Below are positions 42,966 to 51,083 of a stretch of 64,000 bases of DNA, one piece after another (position 1 is the first letter of the stretch; every line of letters starts with the position of its first letter). The notes beneath the pieces are model-generated. The model ran no database searches and was not told the DNA's origin. It saw only the letters and a list, made by a program, of their open reading frames with translations. Where the stretch lies: assembly GCA_038254545.1 (NCBI GenBank), contig JBBSGB010000001.1:109180-173179 (forward strand), written 5' to 3'. Source of the stretch: CAHJXF01 sp038254545. Its GTDB lineage: Bacteria; Pseudomonadota; Gammaproteobacteria; Burkholderiales; Burkholderiaceae_D. Position numbers and translations under genes: made by a program.

Positions 42966-44393
42966 TCAGTATCCGCCGGATGCGAAGTTTTCGAACTTGG
43001 TGTATTCGCCTATGAAAGTAAGCCTAATGGTGCCGATGGGCCCGTTGCGCTGCTTGCCGATGATGATCTCGGCCGTGCCCTTCTCCTGCGAATCGGGGTT
43101 ATAGACCTCGTCGCGATAGATAAACAGGATCAGGTCGGCATCCTGTTCGATCGCGCCTGACTCGCGCAGGTCGCTCATCACGGGACGTTTGTTCGGCCGC
43201 TGTTCGAGGCTGCGGTTGAGCTGCGACAGCGCGATCACAGGACATTGCAATTCCTTGGCCAGCGCCTTCAATGACCGAGAGATTTCCGAGATCTCGGTCG
43301 CGCGATTCTCGCCCGTCGAAGTCGCCGACATCAGTTGCAGGTAGTCGACGATGATCAGGCCGAGCTTGCCGCATTGACGCGCGAGCCTTCGTGCGCGTCC
43401 ACGCAACTCCATCGAATTGAGCGCGGGCGTCTCGTCGATCGACAATTGCGCATCCTGCATCTTCTGGATCGCATGCGTGAGGCGCGGCCAGTCGTCGTCG
43501 GCGAGCCGCCCGGTGCGGACCTTGTGCTGGTCGAGCCGGCCGACCGAGCCGAGCATGCGCATGGCCAACTGCGTGCCGGCCATTTCCATCGAGAACACCG
43601 CGACCGGCAGGCCCTGGTCGATCGCCACGTGTTCCCCGATGTTCAGCGCCAGGGCGGTCTTGCCCATCGATGGCCGCCCCGCAATGATGACCAGGTCGCC
43701 CGGCTGCAGTCCCGAGGTCTTCGAGTCGAGATCGGAGAAGCCGGTGGGCACACCGGTGATGTCGCTGGGGTTGTCGCGGTGATAGAGCTCGTCGATGCGC
43801 TCGACGACCTTGGTGAGCAACGGCTGGATATCGACGAAGCCTTGCGTGCCACGCGCGCCCTCCTCGGCAATTGCCAGGACTTTCGCCTCGGCCTCGTCGA
43901 GCAACTGCGCGACTTCGCGACCGTTGGGATTCAGCGCAGCTTCGGCGATTTCGTCGCTGACCGTCACGAGCTTGCGCATCACCGCGCGACCCCGAACGAT
44001 TTCTGCGTAGCGACGAATGTTGGCGGCCGATGGCGTGTTCTGTGCGAGCGCGTTTAGATATACCAGCCCGCCGACCTCGTCGGCTTTGGCCGACGACGAC
44101 AATGACTCGAAAACCGTGATCACGTCGGCCGGACGCGCCTGATCGATCAAGCGTCCGATGTGCTGAAAGATCAGCCGGTGATCGTGGCGGTAGAAGTCCT
44201 CACCGTGCAGGTAGTCGGAAATTTTTTCCCATGCAGCGTTGTCGAGCAACAGGCCGCCCAGCACCGATTGCTCGGCCTCGATCGAATGCGGAGGGACACG
44301 CAGCGATGCGAGCTCGCGATCGAGGCTTTCGCTCGCACGATCGGACTTGTGAGCGGACTGCAGGTCGGGCCGCAGAGGGATCGGCGTGTTCAT
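42966..44393 (-). CDS. dnaB: Replicative DNA helicase
   Basis: Hexameric helicase that unwinds DNA ahead of the replisome. It is 475 residues. The N-terminal domain begins at about residue 33 (PPHSIEAEQSVLGGLLLD). The RecA-like domain has Walker A GRPSMGKTAL near 237-246, then FSMEMAGTQLAMRMLGS and LIIVDYLQLMS. It ends with the usual RNGPIGTIRLTFIGEYTKFENF. It is on the same strand as, and downstream of, the S6-L9 operon but separated from it by a terminator. The following gene encodes a TAXI protein, 42 bases away. Confidence 0.97.
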   Translation of the reverse strand: MNTPIPLRPDLQSAHKSDRASESLDRELASLRVPPHSIEAEQSVLGGLLLDNAAWEKISDYLHGEDFYRHDHRLIFQHIGRLIDQARPADVITVFESLSSSAKADEVGGLVYLNALAQNTPSAANIRRYAEIVRGRAVMRKLVTVSDEIAEAALNPNGREVAQLLDEAEAKVLAIAEEGARGTQGFVDIQPLLTKVVERIDELYHRDNPSDITGVPTGFSDLDSKTSGLQPGDLVIIAGRPSMGKTALALNIGEHVAIDQGLPVAVFSMEMAGTQLAMRMLGSVGRLDQHKVRTGRLADDDWPRLTHAIQKMQDAQLSIDETPALNSMELRGRARRLARQCGKLGLIIVDYLQLMSATSTGENRATEISEISRSLKALAKELQCPVIALSQLNRSLEQRPNKRPVMSDLRESGAIEQDADLILFIYRDEVYNPDSQEKGTAEIIIGKQRNGPIGTIRLTFIGEYTKFENFASGGY

Positions 44394-44616
44394 CGATTCA
44401 ATGGTAGGTACGCGGCGGCGTACGCGTCAGCGGCGATCGAAAAATCACGCGTATGCGGGATGTGCGTGAAGATGTATCCGACTCTGTGCCTATCTCAAAT
44501 GCATGCGTCAGGAAGGCCGTTCACTATAGTTCAACCGGCCCTTTCAGGCTGTGGGCAAAGCTGTGGAAATACCTGTGTGTCTTCGGTGCAATGACGCTCA
44601 GTAACTTTTCCAAACA

Positions 44617-44640
44617 AAAGGCCGGGCAAGCCCGGCCTTT
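44617..44640 (-). terminator. Rho-independent terminator of the rpsF-priB-rpsR-rplI operon
   Basis: AAAGGCCGGGC and GCCCGGCCTTT pair perfectly (11 bp) around a two-base centre. On the minus strand the stem is followed by TTTTGTTT. It lies 50 bases after the rplI stop. Confidence 0.9.
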
Positions 44641-44689
44641 GTCGACATCGACGATGCGCGGTCAGTTTCGCGCAGTCAGTGGCAATCGA

Positions 44690-45142
44690 TCACGCGTGTT
44701 CGCCCAGTACCGATACCGTGATCTCGCTCAGCACATCGGTATGCAGCGCGATCGACACGGGATGGTCGCCCACAGTCTTCAATGGCCCGTTGGGCAAGCG
44801 CACTTGCGCCTTCTCGACCTTGAAGCCCTGCTTGTCCAGCGCTTCGGCGATGTCGGCGTTGGTGACGGAGCCGAACAGACGGCCGTCGACACCTGCCTTC
44901 GCGGGGATCTGCAGCGTCAAGCCCGACAGCTTTTCGCCCACGCCTTGTGCTGCAGAGAGTTTCTCGGCCGCGGCCTTTTCCAGATCCGCACGCTTGTGTG
45001 CGAACTCGGCGATGTTGGCTTCCGTCGCGCGTCGCGCCATGCGCTGCGGGATCAGGAAGTTGCGTGCGAAGCCATCCTTCACGCGCACCACGTCACCGAG
45101 GTTGCCCAGATTGTTGACCTTCTCGAGGAGAATAATTTGCAT
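44690..45142 (-). CDS. rplI: 50S ribosomal protein L9
   Basis: Large-subunit protein of 150 residues. The N-terminal domain MQIILLEKVNNLGNLGDVVRVKDGFARNFLIP is canonical, followed by the long connecting helix and the C-terminal rRNA-binding domain ending SVLGEHA. The ATG at 45142 is used; the longer frame reads through the rpsR region. Last gene of the S6 operon. Confidence 0.98.
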   Translation of the reverse strand: MQIILLEKVNNLGNLGDVVRVKDGFARNFLIPQRMARRATEANIAEFAHKRADLEKAAAEKLSAAQGVGEKLSGLTLQIPAKAGVDGRLFGSVTNADIAEALDKQGFKVEKAQVRLPNGPLKTVGDHPVSIALHTDVLSEITVSVLGEHA

Positions 45143-45162
45143 GACAGTCTCTCTTGTCCGGG

Positions 45163-45456
45163 TCAGCTGTGAAGGTCGGTGTACGGCAACAGCGCGAGGA
45201 AACGCGCGCGCTTGATGGCACCGTCGAGTTGGCGCTGGTAATGCGCCTTGGTACCGGTCAGGCGGGCGGGCATGATCTTGCCGTTCTCCTGGATGAAGTC
45301 TTTGAGCAGCTCGACATCCTTGTAGTCGATCTGATCGACCTTGGCGGCCGTGAAGCGGCAGAATCGCTTGCGCTTGAACAGCGGGTTCTGCTGCTGGCGC
45401 TTCTTGAGATCCTTGCCTTTCCCTTTTCCTTTGCCGAAGCGTCGTGGTGAGGGCAT
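45163..45456 (-). CDS. rpsR: 30S ribosomal protein S18
   Basis: Small-subunit protein of 97 residues. The core FCRFTAAKVDQIDYKDVELLKDFI and LTGTKAHYQRQL is typical. The N-terminus is extended by a Gly/Lys-rich segment (FGKGKGKGKDLKK). It follows priB by about 30 bases and precedes rplI by 20. Confidence 0.97.
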   Translation of the reverse strand: MPSPRRFGKGKGKGKDLKKRQQQNPLFKRKRFCRFTAAKVDQIDYKDVELLKDFIQENGKIMPARLTGTKAHYQRQLDGAIKRARFLALLPYTDLHS

Positions 45457-45485
45457 GTCTATCCTTTAGGTCAATAGTTATCGAT

Positions 45486-45821
45486 TCAATTTGAATCAAC
45501 ATTCGCGTCGATATTCGCGTCGAAATCGACAATGTGAAAAACGGTCCGTTTGCTCTTCTTGCTGCGATTCGCGAGAAATCCGATGAAGCGATAAGTCTCG
45601 TCGAGTCCGCAAGCCGCCAATCGATGCGCCACGCTTTCGAAGGCCATTGCAGGCGCCTCGATCTCCACCTGCCGCAGTTGTCCGGCTTCGACCAATTCCG
45701 AGCGATGGTTCAGCACGCAATCGATCAGCGGAATGCCCGACGGTGTATAGCGGAGCACGTCGCGCTCGGTCACCCTGGCAGTGAGTTCGAAACGGTTGAT
45801 GGCAGCGATGCAAACGGTCAA
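45486..45821 (-). CDS. priB: Primosomal replication protein N (PriB)
   Basis: Single-stranded-DNA-binding OB-fold protein of about 111 residues used in replication restart. Family features are NRFELTARVTERDVLRYTPSGIPL at the start and TYRFIGFLANRSKKSKRTVFHI near the end. No ATG fits; the TTG at 45821, 20 bases after the rpsF stop, gives the family N-terminus. The larger frame to 45947 lies inside rpsF. The C-terminus ends in a small DANIDANVDSN duplication. Position between rpsF and rpsR is standard for betaproteobacteria. Confidence 0.9.
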   Translation of the reverse strand: MTVCIAAINRFELTARVTERDVLRYTPSGIPLIDCVLNHRSELVEAGQLRQVEIEAPAMAFESVAHRLAACGLDETYRFIGFLANRSKKSKRTVFHIVDFDANIDANVDSN

Positions 45822-45840
45822 GCGGCGCGCGGAGCCGATC

Positions 45841-46296
45841 TCAAGCGGGTGTCGGAGCTTCCTCGGGTACGGCGACGGGAGCGGGCTTCCTGGCCTCGTC
45901 ACGCGCACTGTCCCTGGCCGCATCGCGCGAACCATCGCGCACTCCATCCCTGGACGACTCTCGCGTTCCCTCTTTCGAACCTTCCTTCATCATCGGCGAC
46001 GGCGCGGTCTCGGCTTTCTTGGTCGTGACAATCAGGTGGCGAATGATCGCGTCGTTGAACTTGAAGCCGTGCTCGAGTTCGTCGAGCGTTGCGCGATCGG
46101 CTTCGATGTTCATGCACACGTAGTGTGCCTTGGCGATCTTGTCGATCTGGTAGGCCAATTGCCTGCGGCCCCAGTCTTCGACGCGATGGATGATTCCGGA
46201 CTTGGCGGTCACCAATCCCTTGTAGCGCTGGATCATCGCGGGCACCTGCTCGCTCTGATCGGGATGGATGATCAATACGATCTCGTAATGACGCAT
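45841..46296 (-). CDS. rpsF: 30S ribosomal protein S6 with charged repeat tail
   Basis: Small-subunit protein of 151 residues. The core is residues 1-~97 (MRHYEIVLIIHPDQSEQVPA, then AHYVCMNIEADRATLDELEHGFKFNDAIIRHL). The tail (about 105-151) is unusual: GSKEGTRESSRDGVRDGSRD and further SRD/ARD units, then a Pro/Ala end. E. coli S6 also has a C-terminal tail that receives glutamates, but this Arg/Asp/Ser pattern differs. AAGGAG lies seven bases before the ATG at 46296. First gene of the operon. Confidence 0.97.
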   Translation of the reverse strand: MRHYEIVLIIHPDQSEQVPAMIQRYKGLVTAKSGIIHRVEDWGRRQLAYQIDKIAKAHYVCMNIEADRATLDELEHGFKFNDAIIRHLIVTTKKAETAPSPMMKEGSKEGTRESSRDGVRDGSRDAARDSARDEARKPAPVAVPEEAPTPA

Positions 46297-46366
46297 GAAT
46301 ACTCCTTGTGGACGTTGATGGCCGCCCGCGATGCGTGCGCGGTGCGGCAAGGAAATGAAGCCTGCG

Positions 46367-46396
46367 ATGATAGCGTTGAACCCCGCCTCGCGTCAA
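46367..46396 (-). promoter_or_regulatory. Sigma-70 promoter of the rpsF operon
   Basis: On the minus strand, TTGACG (46396-46391), an 18-base spacer and TATCAT (46372-46367). It lies about 70 bases before the rpsF start, in the gap after leuA. Confidence 0.75.
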
Positions 46397-46429
46397 CCAA
46401 GGCTCTCGTATAGCGGTGAGGCCCGGCGT

Positions 46430-48139
46430 TCATGCGGCGAGACGGTCCGATGTCGTCGAGACTTCACGTACGGTCTTCGACAGGCGCTGGGCACGCATCA
46501 CGCCGCTCAGAACGGCTTTCATCGACGCATGGACGATGTTGGCGTCTATACCCACACCGAACAGCGCCGATCCGCCATCGACCCGCACCTCCAGGTACGC
46601 CGCCGCTTGCGCCTGCGCGCCGCCGCTGACGGCGTGCTCGTGATAGTCGAGCACTTCGACTTCACGGCCGGTGGTGCTGCGCAGGCCGTTGACGAAAGCG
46701 TCCAGCGGTCCGTTGCCTTCGCCTGTGATGCTCACGCGACCATGCGCGTCCACGACATCGGCCTTGATGCGCACCCGACCACCTTCCGTATCTTCGATGT
46801 GCGCGTGCTCGATATGCGCGCAGTCTTCGCCGACGCCGTATTCGTTCTGGAAGATCGCCCACAGGTCGGCGGCCGACAACTCCTTGCCCTGATCGTCCAT
46901 CACCGCCTGCACCGCGCGGCTGAACTCGATCTGCAGGCGGCGCGGCAGCTCGAGGTGATAGGCGGTCTCGAGCAAATACGAAATGCCTCCCTTGCCGGAC
47001 TGGCTGTTGACGCGAATCACCGCTTCGTAGCTGCGTCCCAGATCCATGGGATCGATCGGCAGGTAAGGCATGTCCCAGATCTCGCCATCGCGCCTAGCCG
47101 CGAACGCCTTCTTGATCGCGTCCTGATGCGAGCCCGAGAACGAGGTATAGACGAGGTCTCCGACGTAGGGATGACGCGGATGCACCGGCAACTGATTGCA
47201 GTGCTCGACGACGCGCCTGGTTTCATCGATGTGCGAAAAATCGAGGCCCGGATGCACGCCCTGCGTGTAGAGGTTCAGCGCGATGTTGACGAGATCGACG
47301 TTGCCGGTGCGTTCGCCGTTGCCGAAGAGACATCCTTCGACGCGATCGGCGCCGGCCATCAACGCGAACTCGCCCGCCGCCGTACCGGTACCCCGGTCGT
47401 TGTGCGGGTGGATCGACAACACGATCGCTTCGCGACGCTCGAGATTGCGGTGCATCCACTCGATCATGTCGGCGAAGATGTTGGGCGTGCTGTGCTCGAC
47501 CGTCGATGGCAGGTTGACGATGACCTTGCGCTGGCGCGTCGCGCCCCACGCGTCGGTAACCGCATCGACGACGCGTTTGCTGAACGCGAGCTCGGTGCCC
47601 GAAAACATCTCGGGTGAATACTCGAGCATCCATTCGGTAGCGGGTCGCTCGTCGGCGAGTTGGCGAACCAATCGCGTGTGTATGGTGGCGAGGTCGACGA
47701 CGCCGTCTTCATCCAGACCGAGAACCACGCGCCGCATCACAGGCGCGACAGCGTTGTAGAGATGCACGATCGCTCGGGGCGCGCCTTCGAGCGCCGCGAA
47801 AGTCTGACGGACCAGCGGCTCGCGCGCAGGCGTCAGGGCCTGGATCGTGACGTCGGCGGGGATCAGCCCGTCCTCGATCAGCATGCGCACGAAATCGAAG
47901 TCGGCTTGCGAGGCCGAAGGAAATCCCACTTCGATTTCCTTGAAGCCGATTTCGATCAGGGTCTGGAACATGCGCAGCTTGCGATCCGGGTCCATCGGCT
48001 CGATCAGTGCCTGATTGCCATCGCGCAGGTCGGTGGACAACCAGATCGGTGCGCGCGTCAGCACGGCATCGGGCCAGGTGCGATCGTGCAATTTGACGGG
48101 CGGGAAAGCGCGGTACTTGCTGGCTGGGTTCGAAAGCAT
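46430..48139 (-). CDS. leuA: 2-isopropylmalate synthase, type 2
   Basis: First committed step of leucine synthesis: acetyl-CoA plus 2-oxoisovalerate. It is 569 residues, the length of the type-2 LeuA class. The catalytic TIM barrel starts at STDLRDGNQAL and includes LSIHPHNDRGTGTAAGEFAL and the Cys-bearing GCLFGNGERTGNVDLV. The C-terminal leucine-binding regulatory domain ends the protein, so feedback control is expected. The ATG at 48139 has GGGGA upstream; the frame beyond it covers the leader and attenuator and is not used. Expression is probably attenuated by leucine (see leader and terminator). Confidence 0.96.
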   Translation of the reverse strand: MLSNPASKYRAFPPVKLHDRTWPDAVLTRAPIWLSTDLRDGNQALIEPMDPDRKLRMFQTLIEIGFKEIEVGFPSASQADFDFVRMLIEDGLIPADVTIQALTPAREPLVRQTFAALEGAPRAIVHLYNAVAPVMRRVVLGLDEDGVVDLATIHTRLVRQLADERPATEWMLEYSPEMFSGTELAFSKRVVDAVTDAWGATRQRKVIVNLPSTVEHSTPNIFADMIEWMHRNLERREAIVLSIHPHNDRGTGTAAGEFALMAGADRVEGCLFGNGERTGNVDLVNIALNLYTQGVHPGLDFSHIDETRRVVEHCNQLPVHPRHPYVGDLVYTSFSGSHQDAIKKAFAARRDGEIWDMPYLPIDPMDLGRSYEAVIRVNSQSGKGGISYLLETAYHLELPRRLQIEFSRAVQAVMDDQGKELSAADLWAIFQNEYGVGEDCAHIEHAHIEDTEGGRVRIKADVVDAHGRVSITGEGNGPLDAFVNGLRSTTGREVEVLDYHEHAVSGGAQAQAAAYLEVRVDGGSALFGVGIDANIVHASMKAVLSGVMRAQRLSKTVREVSTTSDRLAA

Positions 48140-48182
48140 GGTGTTCCCCAAAAAAACAAAAGCTCGATCGAATGAAACGCGC

Positions 48183-48220
48183 AAAAAGCAAAACGGCCCG
48201 ATGCGTGTGCAGTCGGGCCG
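48183..48220 (-). terminator. leuA attenuator terminator
   Basis: On the minus strand CGGCCCGA, an 11-base loop and TCGGGCCG are followed by TTTTGCTTTTT. It sits between a leucine-containing leader peptide and leuA. Its 5' arm can instead pair with the CGGGCC that overlaps the end of the leader peptide, giving an antiterminator. Confidence 0.85.
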
Positions 48221-48248
48221 TGGAGTTGAAAGCTTTGGACGAAAACGA

Positions 48249-48305
48249 TCAGCGGGCCCGTGTGACCTCAAATAGCGACAGCAGAGCGGCGGTGAAATTC
48301 GTCAT
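48249..48305 (-). CDS. leuL: Putative leuA leader peptide
   Basis: An 18-codon frame, MTNFTAALLSLFEVTRAR, with three Leu in five codons (CTG CTG TCG CTA), including the rare CTA. It stops 28 bases before the attenuator stem. The stop lies at the edge of the CGGGCCCGC segment that can form the antiterminator. So a ribosome finishing the peptide would mask that segment and favour termination, while one stalled at Leu codons would not. The promoter places the transcript start at or within a few bases of this ATG, so translation may be leaderless. Confidence 0.7.
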   Translation of the reverse strand: MTNFTAALLSLFEVTRAR

Positions 48306-48312
48306 GAGCGCG

Positions 48313-48341
48313 AATGTAGCACGCATGCTTGTCGATGTCAG
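48313..48341 (-). promoter_or_regulatory. Sigma-70 promoter of leuL-leuA
   Basis: On the minus strand CTGACA (48341-48336), a 17-base spacer and TACATT (48318-48313). The -10 ends seven bases before the leader ATG, predicting a start site at that ATG. Confidence 0.7.
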
Positions 48342-48381
48342 CGCGACTCGCGCACGACTGTTGCGTCGCTGTCGAATCGCT

Positions 48382-49212
48382 TCAAGGTTTCTCGGGCGCG
48401 ACCGTGCGTCCTCGACGCAGCCGACGCCAGACCCACAGCAGATGGCCGCCCAACCCGTAGGCGACGAACATCGCAAACAGCCACTTGGGCGGGTCGCTCG
48501 AAATCGCAACGAAGCCGAGCATGATCAGCACGACGACGATGAAAGGCACGCTCTTTCTGAAGTTGAAGCCCTTCAGGCTGAAGAAGGGCGAGTTGGAGAC
48601 CATCGAAAGACCCGCATACACCGTGACGATCCACGACGGCCAGGCAAAGTCGCTGCCCGCATAGCGCAGATCGTCGAATACCCATACGAAGCCCGCGACC
48701 AGCGCGGCTGCGGCCGGACTCGGCAAGCCCTGGAAGAAGCGCTTGTCCACGACGTCGATGTTGGTGTTGAAGCGCGCGAGGCGCAACGCAGCGCCGGCCA
48801 CATACACGAAGGCCGCGACCCATCCCCATTTGCCCAGGCCGCGCAGCGACCATTCGTAGATGACGAGCGCAGGAGCCGCGCCGAAGGACACCATATCCGA
48901 CAGGCTGTCGTACTCCGCGCCGAAATCACTCTGCGTTCCGGTCAAACGGGCCACGTAGCCATCGAGGCTGTCGAGCACCATCGAACAGAAGATCGCGATC
49001 GCGGCGATGTCGAACCTGAGGTTCATAGCCTGCACGATCGCGAAGAAGCCGCTGAACAATGCGGCGGTCGTGAACGCGTTGGGCAGCAGATAGATACCGC
49101 GATGCGGCCGCGGATCGAGCTCGCTGCGTTGCTTCAAGCGCAGCGAGCGAACGAAGCCTGTGCCTGGGCCCGAACCCGGACCCTTCATTCGGCGGCGGAC
49201 GAATCGGGCCAT
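48382..49212 (-). CDS. pssA: CDP-diacylglycerol-serine O-phosphatidyltransferase
   Basis: Integral membrane enzyme of 276 residues that makes phosphatidylserine, precursor of phosphatidylethanolamine. The CDP-alcohol phosphotransferase motif DGxxAR-x8-Gxxx-D-x3-D is seen as LDGYVARLTGTQSDFGAEYDSLSD across residues ~82-105. Several hydrophobic helices follow. The N-terminus is basic (MARFVRRRMKG). It belongs to the subclass II type found in most bacteria rather than E. coli PssA. It sits between ilvC and leuA, a conserved betaproteobacterial arrangement. Confidence 0.95.
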   Translation of the reverse strand: MARFVRRRMKGPGSGPGTGFVRSLRLKQRSELDPRPHRGIYLLPNAFTTAALFSGFFAIVQAMNLRFDIAAIAIFCSMVLDSLDGYVARLTGTQSDFGAEYDSLSDMVSFGAAPALVIYEWSLRGLGKWGWVAAFVYVAGAALRLARFNTNIDVVDKRFFQGLPSPAAAALVAGFVWVFDDLRYAGSDFAWPSWIVTVYAGLSMVSNSPFFSLKGFNFRKSVPFIVVVLIMLGFVAISSDPPKWLFAMFVAYGLGGHLLWVWRRLRRGRTVAPEKP

Positions 49213-49248
49213 GTCAGCGTGAACCGATACGTCGGGGACGAAGGGACA

Positions 49249-49485
49249 CTAGCGACCTTCCTCGTCCGCTTTCTTGCCCTGTTCGTCGACCGACTTCTGC
49301 ATGGTCTTGCCGACGCCCTTGGCGCGCTCCATCGCTTCGCGCTGAGTCTTGAGCAGGTCGGGTGGCGGCTCGCTGCGCTTGCAGCCGAACAGCGAGAGGC
49401 CCAGAAGGAGGCTGGCGCCGACAACAGCCGAGCCGATCGAGGCGCGGCGCACAAGAGAGACGAGACGGGAAGCGTGAGGAAGCAT
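49249..49485 (-). CDS. Small putative lipoprotein
   Basis: A 78-residue protein of unknown function. A basic N-terminus and hydrophobic segment end in SLFGC (Cys35), which fits a lipobox, so it is probably acylated and membrane-anchored. The mature part is short, charged and helical (LLKTQREAMERAKGVGKTMQKS). I use the ATG at 49485; an ATG six codons upstream is also possible. It sits between ilvC and pssA, with gaps of 73 and 36 bases. Confidence 0.68.
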   Translation of the reverse strand: MLPHASRLVSLVRRASIGSAVVGASLLLGLSLFGCKRSEPPPDLLKTQREAMERAKGVGKTMQKSVDEQGKKADEEGR

Positions 49486-49558
49486 CGCAGTCGAGAATAT
49501 CACGGTGATGCGTCACCCGAGCATCTCCTGCGAGGCCGCCAAACCTCGATCGCGACCG

Positions 49559-50575
49559 TCAATTCCTGGTCTGATCGACCAGCTTGTTGCGCTTGATCCA
49601 CGGCATCATTTCGCGCAGCTTTCCGCCGACCTGCTCGATCTGATGCTCGGCCGTAATGCGACGACGCGACAGCAAGGTCGGCGCACCAGCACGGCTTTCG
49701 AGGATGAAGCTCTTCGCATATTCGCCGCTTTGAATATCCTTCAGGCATTGGCGCATCGCGTCCTTGGTCGCTTCGGTCACGATCTTCGGACCGGTCACGT
49801 ATTCACCATATTCGGCGTTGTTCGAGATCGAGTAGTTCATGTTCGCGATGCCGCCTTCGTAGATCAGATCCACGATCAGCTTCAACTCGTGCAGGCACTC
49901 GAAATACGCCATCTCGGGCGCGTAGCCCGCCTCCACCAGCGTCTCGAATCCCGCCTTGATCAACTCGACCGCGCCGCCGCACAGCACCGTCTGCTCGCCG
50001 AACAGGTCGGTCTCGGTCTCTTCGCGAAAGTTGGTCTCGATGATTCCCGCGCGTCCGCCACCGATCGCCGCTGCGTACGACAGCGCGATGTCGCGCGCAT
50101 GGCCCGACGTGTCCTGATGGACCGCGATCAGCATTGGCACGCCACCGCCCTGGGTGTAAGTCGAGCGCACCGTATGGCCCGGCGCCTTGGGTGCGACCAT
50201 CACGACGTCGAGGTCCGCACGCGACATGACCTGTCCGTAGTGGATGTTGAAGCCGTGCGCGAAAGCGAGCGTCGCGCCCTTCTTGATGTTGGGCTCGACG
50301 TCTTCGCGATACACCTGCGCGATGTGCTCGTCGGGCAACAGCATCATCACGAAGTCCGCGCCGTCGACTGCCTTCTGCACGTCCTTCACCGTGAGGCCGG
50401 CCTTCTTGACCTTGTCCCAGCTCGCGCCGCCCTTGCGCAGGCCGACGGTGACCTTGCCGCCCGAGTCCTGCAGGTTCTGCGCATGGGCATGACCCTGCGA
50501 GCCGTAGCCGATGATGGCGACCTTCTTGCCCTTGATGAGCGAGAGGTCGGCGTCCTTGTCGTAGTAGACGTTCAT
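49559..50575 (-). CDS. ilvC: Ketol-acid reductoisomerase (NADP+)
   Basis: Second common step of valine/isoleucine synthesis. It is 338 residues, class I (short form). The NADPH-binding motif GYGSQGHAHAQNLQDSG starts near residue 24; PKAPGHTVRSTY and the Mg-binding acidic/Glu segments (EETETDLFGEQ, ECLHELKLIVDLIYEGG) follow. The ATG at 50575 gives the family N-terminus MNVYYDKDADLSLIKGK. It is 16 bases after ilvH in the ilvI-ilvH-ilvC operon. Confidence 0.98.
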   Translation of the reverse strand: MNVYYDKDADLSLIKGKKVAIIGYGSQGHAHAQNLQDSGGKVTVGLRKGGASWDKVKKAGLTVKDVQKAVDGADFVMMLLPDEHIAQVYREDVEPNIKKGATLAFAHGFNIHYGQVMSRADLDVVMVAPKAPGHTVRSTYTQGGGVPMLIAVHQDTSGHARDIALSYAAAIGGGRAGIIETNFREETETDLFGEQTVLCGGAVELIKAGFETLVEAGYAPEMAYFECLHELKLIVDLIYEGGIANMNYSISNNAEYGEYVTGPKIVTEATKDAMRQCLKDIQSGEYAKSFILESRAGAPTLLSRRRITAEHQIEQVGGKLREMMPWIKRNKLVDQTRN

Positions 50576-50591
50576 GTCGTTCCCTTGATGA

Positions 50592-51083
50592 TCAGACTTT
50601 GAGGATGCGTTCGCCGCGGCCGATGCCCGACGAGCCGGTGCGCACGGTTTCGAGAATCGCCGCACGATCGATCGCGCCGATGAATGCTTCGAGCTTCGCC
50701 GCCGCGCCGGTCAATTCGATCGTGTAGCTTTTCTCGGTCACGTCGATGATGCGGCCGCGAAAGATGTCCGCCGTACGTTTCAATTCTTCGCGTTCCTTGC
50801 CGACGGCGCGCACCTTGATCAGCATCAGCTCGCGTTCGATGTGCTGGCCTTCCGTGAGATCGACCACTTTCACGACCTCGATCAGGCGGTTCAGATGCTT
50901 GGTGATCTGCTCGATCACGTCGTCCGAGCCCGCGGTCACGATCGTCATGCGCGACAGGGTCGCGTCTTCGGTGGGAGCCACCGTCAGCGTCTCGATGTTG
51001 TAGCCGCGCGCCGAGAAGAGACCCACCACGCGCGACAGCGCACCGGCTTCGTTTTCGAGGAGGATCGAGATGATGTGCCGCAT
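50592..51083 (-). CDS. ilvH: Acetolactate synthase small (regulatory) subunit
   Basis: Regulatory subunit of 163 residues. The ACT domain is at the N-terminus (MRHIISILLENEAGALSRVVGLFSARGYNI spread over residues 1-30), where valine binds for feedback inhibition; the C-terminal domain contacts IlvI. Its ATG shares a base with the ilvI stop (TGATG), so the subunits are translationally coupled. The much longer frame upstream reads through ilvI in a wrong frame. Confidence 0.97.
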   Translation of the reverse strand: MRHIISILLENEAGALSRVVGLFSARGYNIETLTVAPTEDATLSRMTIVTAGSDDVIEQITKHLNRLIEVVKVVDLTEGQHIERELMLIKVRAVGKEREELKRTADIFRGRIIDVTEKSYTIELTGAAAKLEAFIGAIDRAAILETVRTGSSGIGRGERILKV

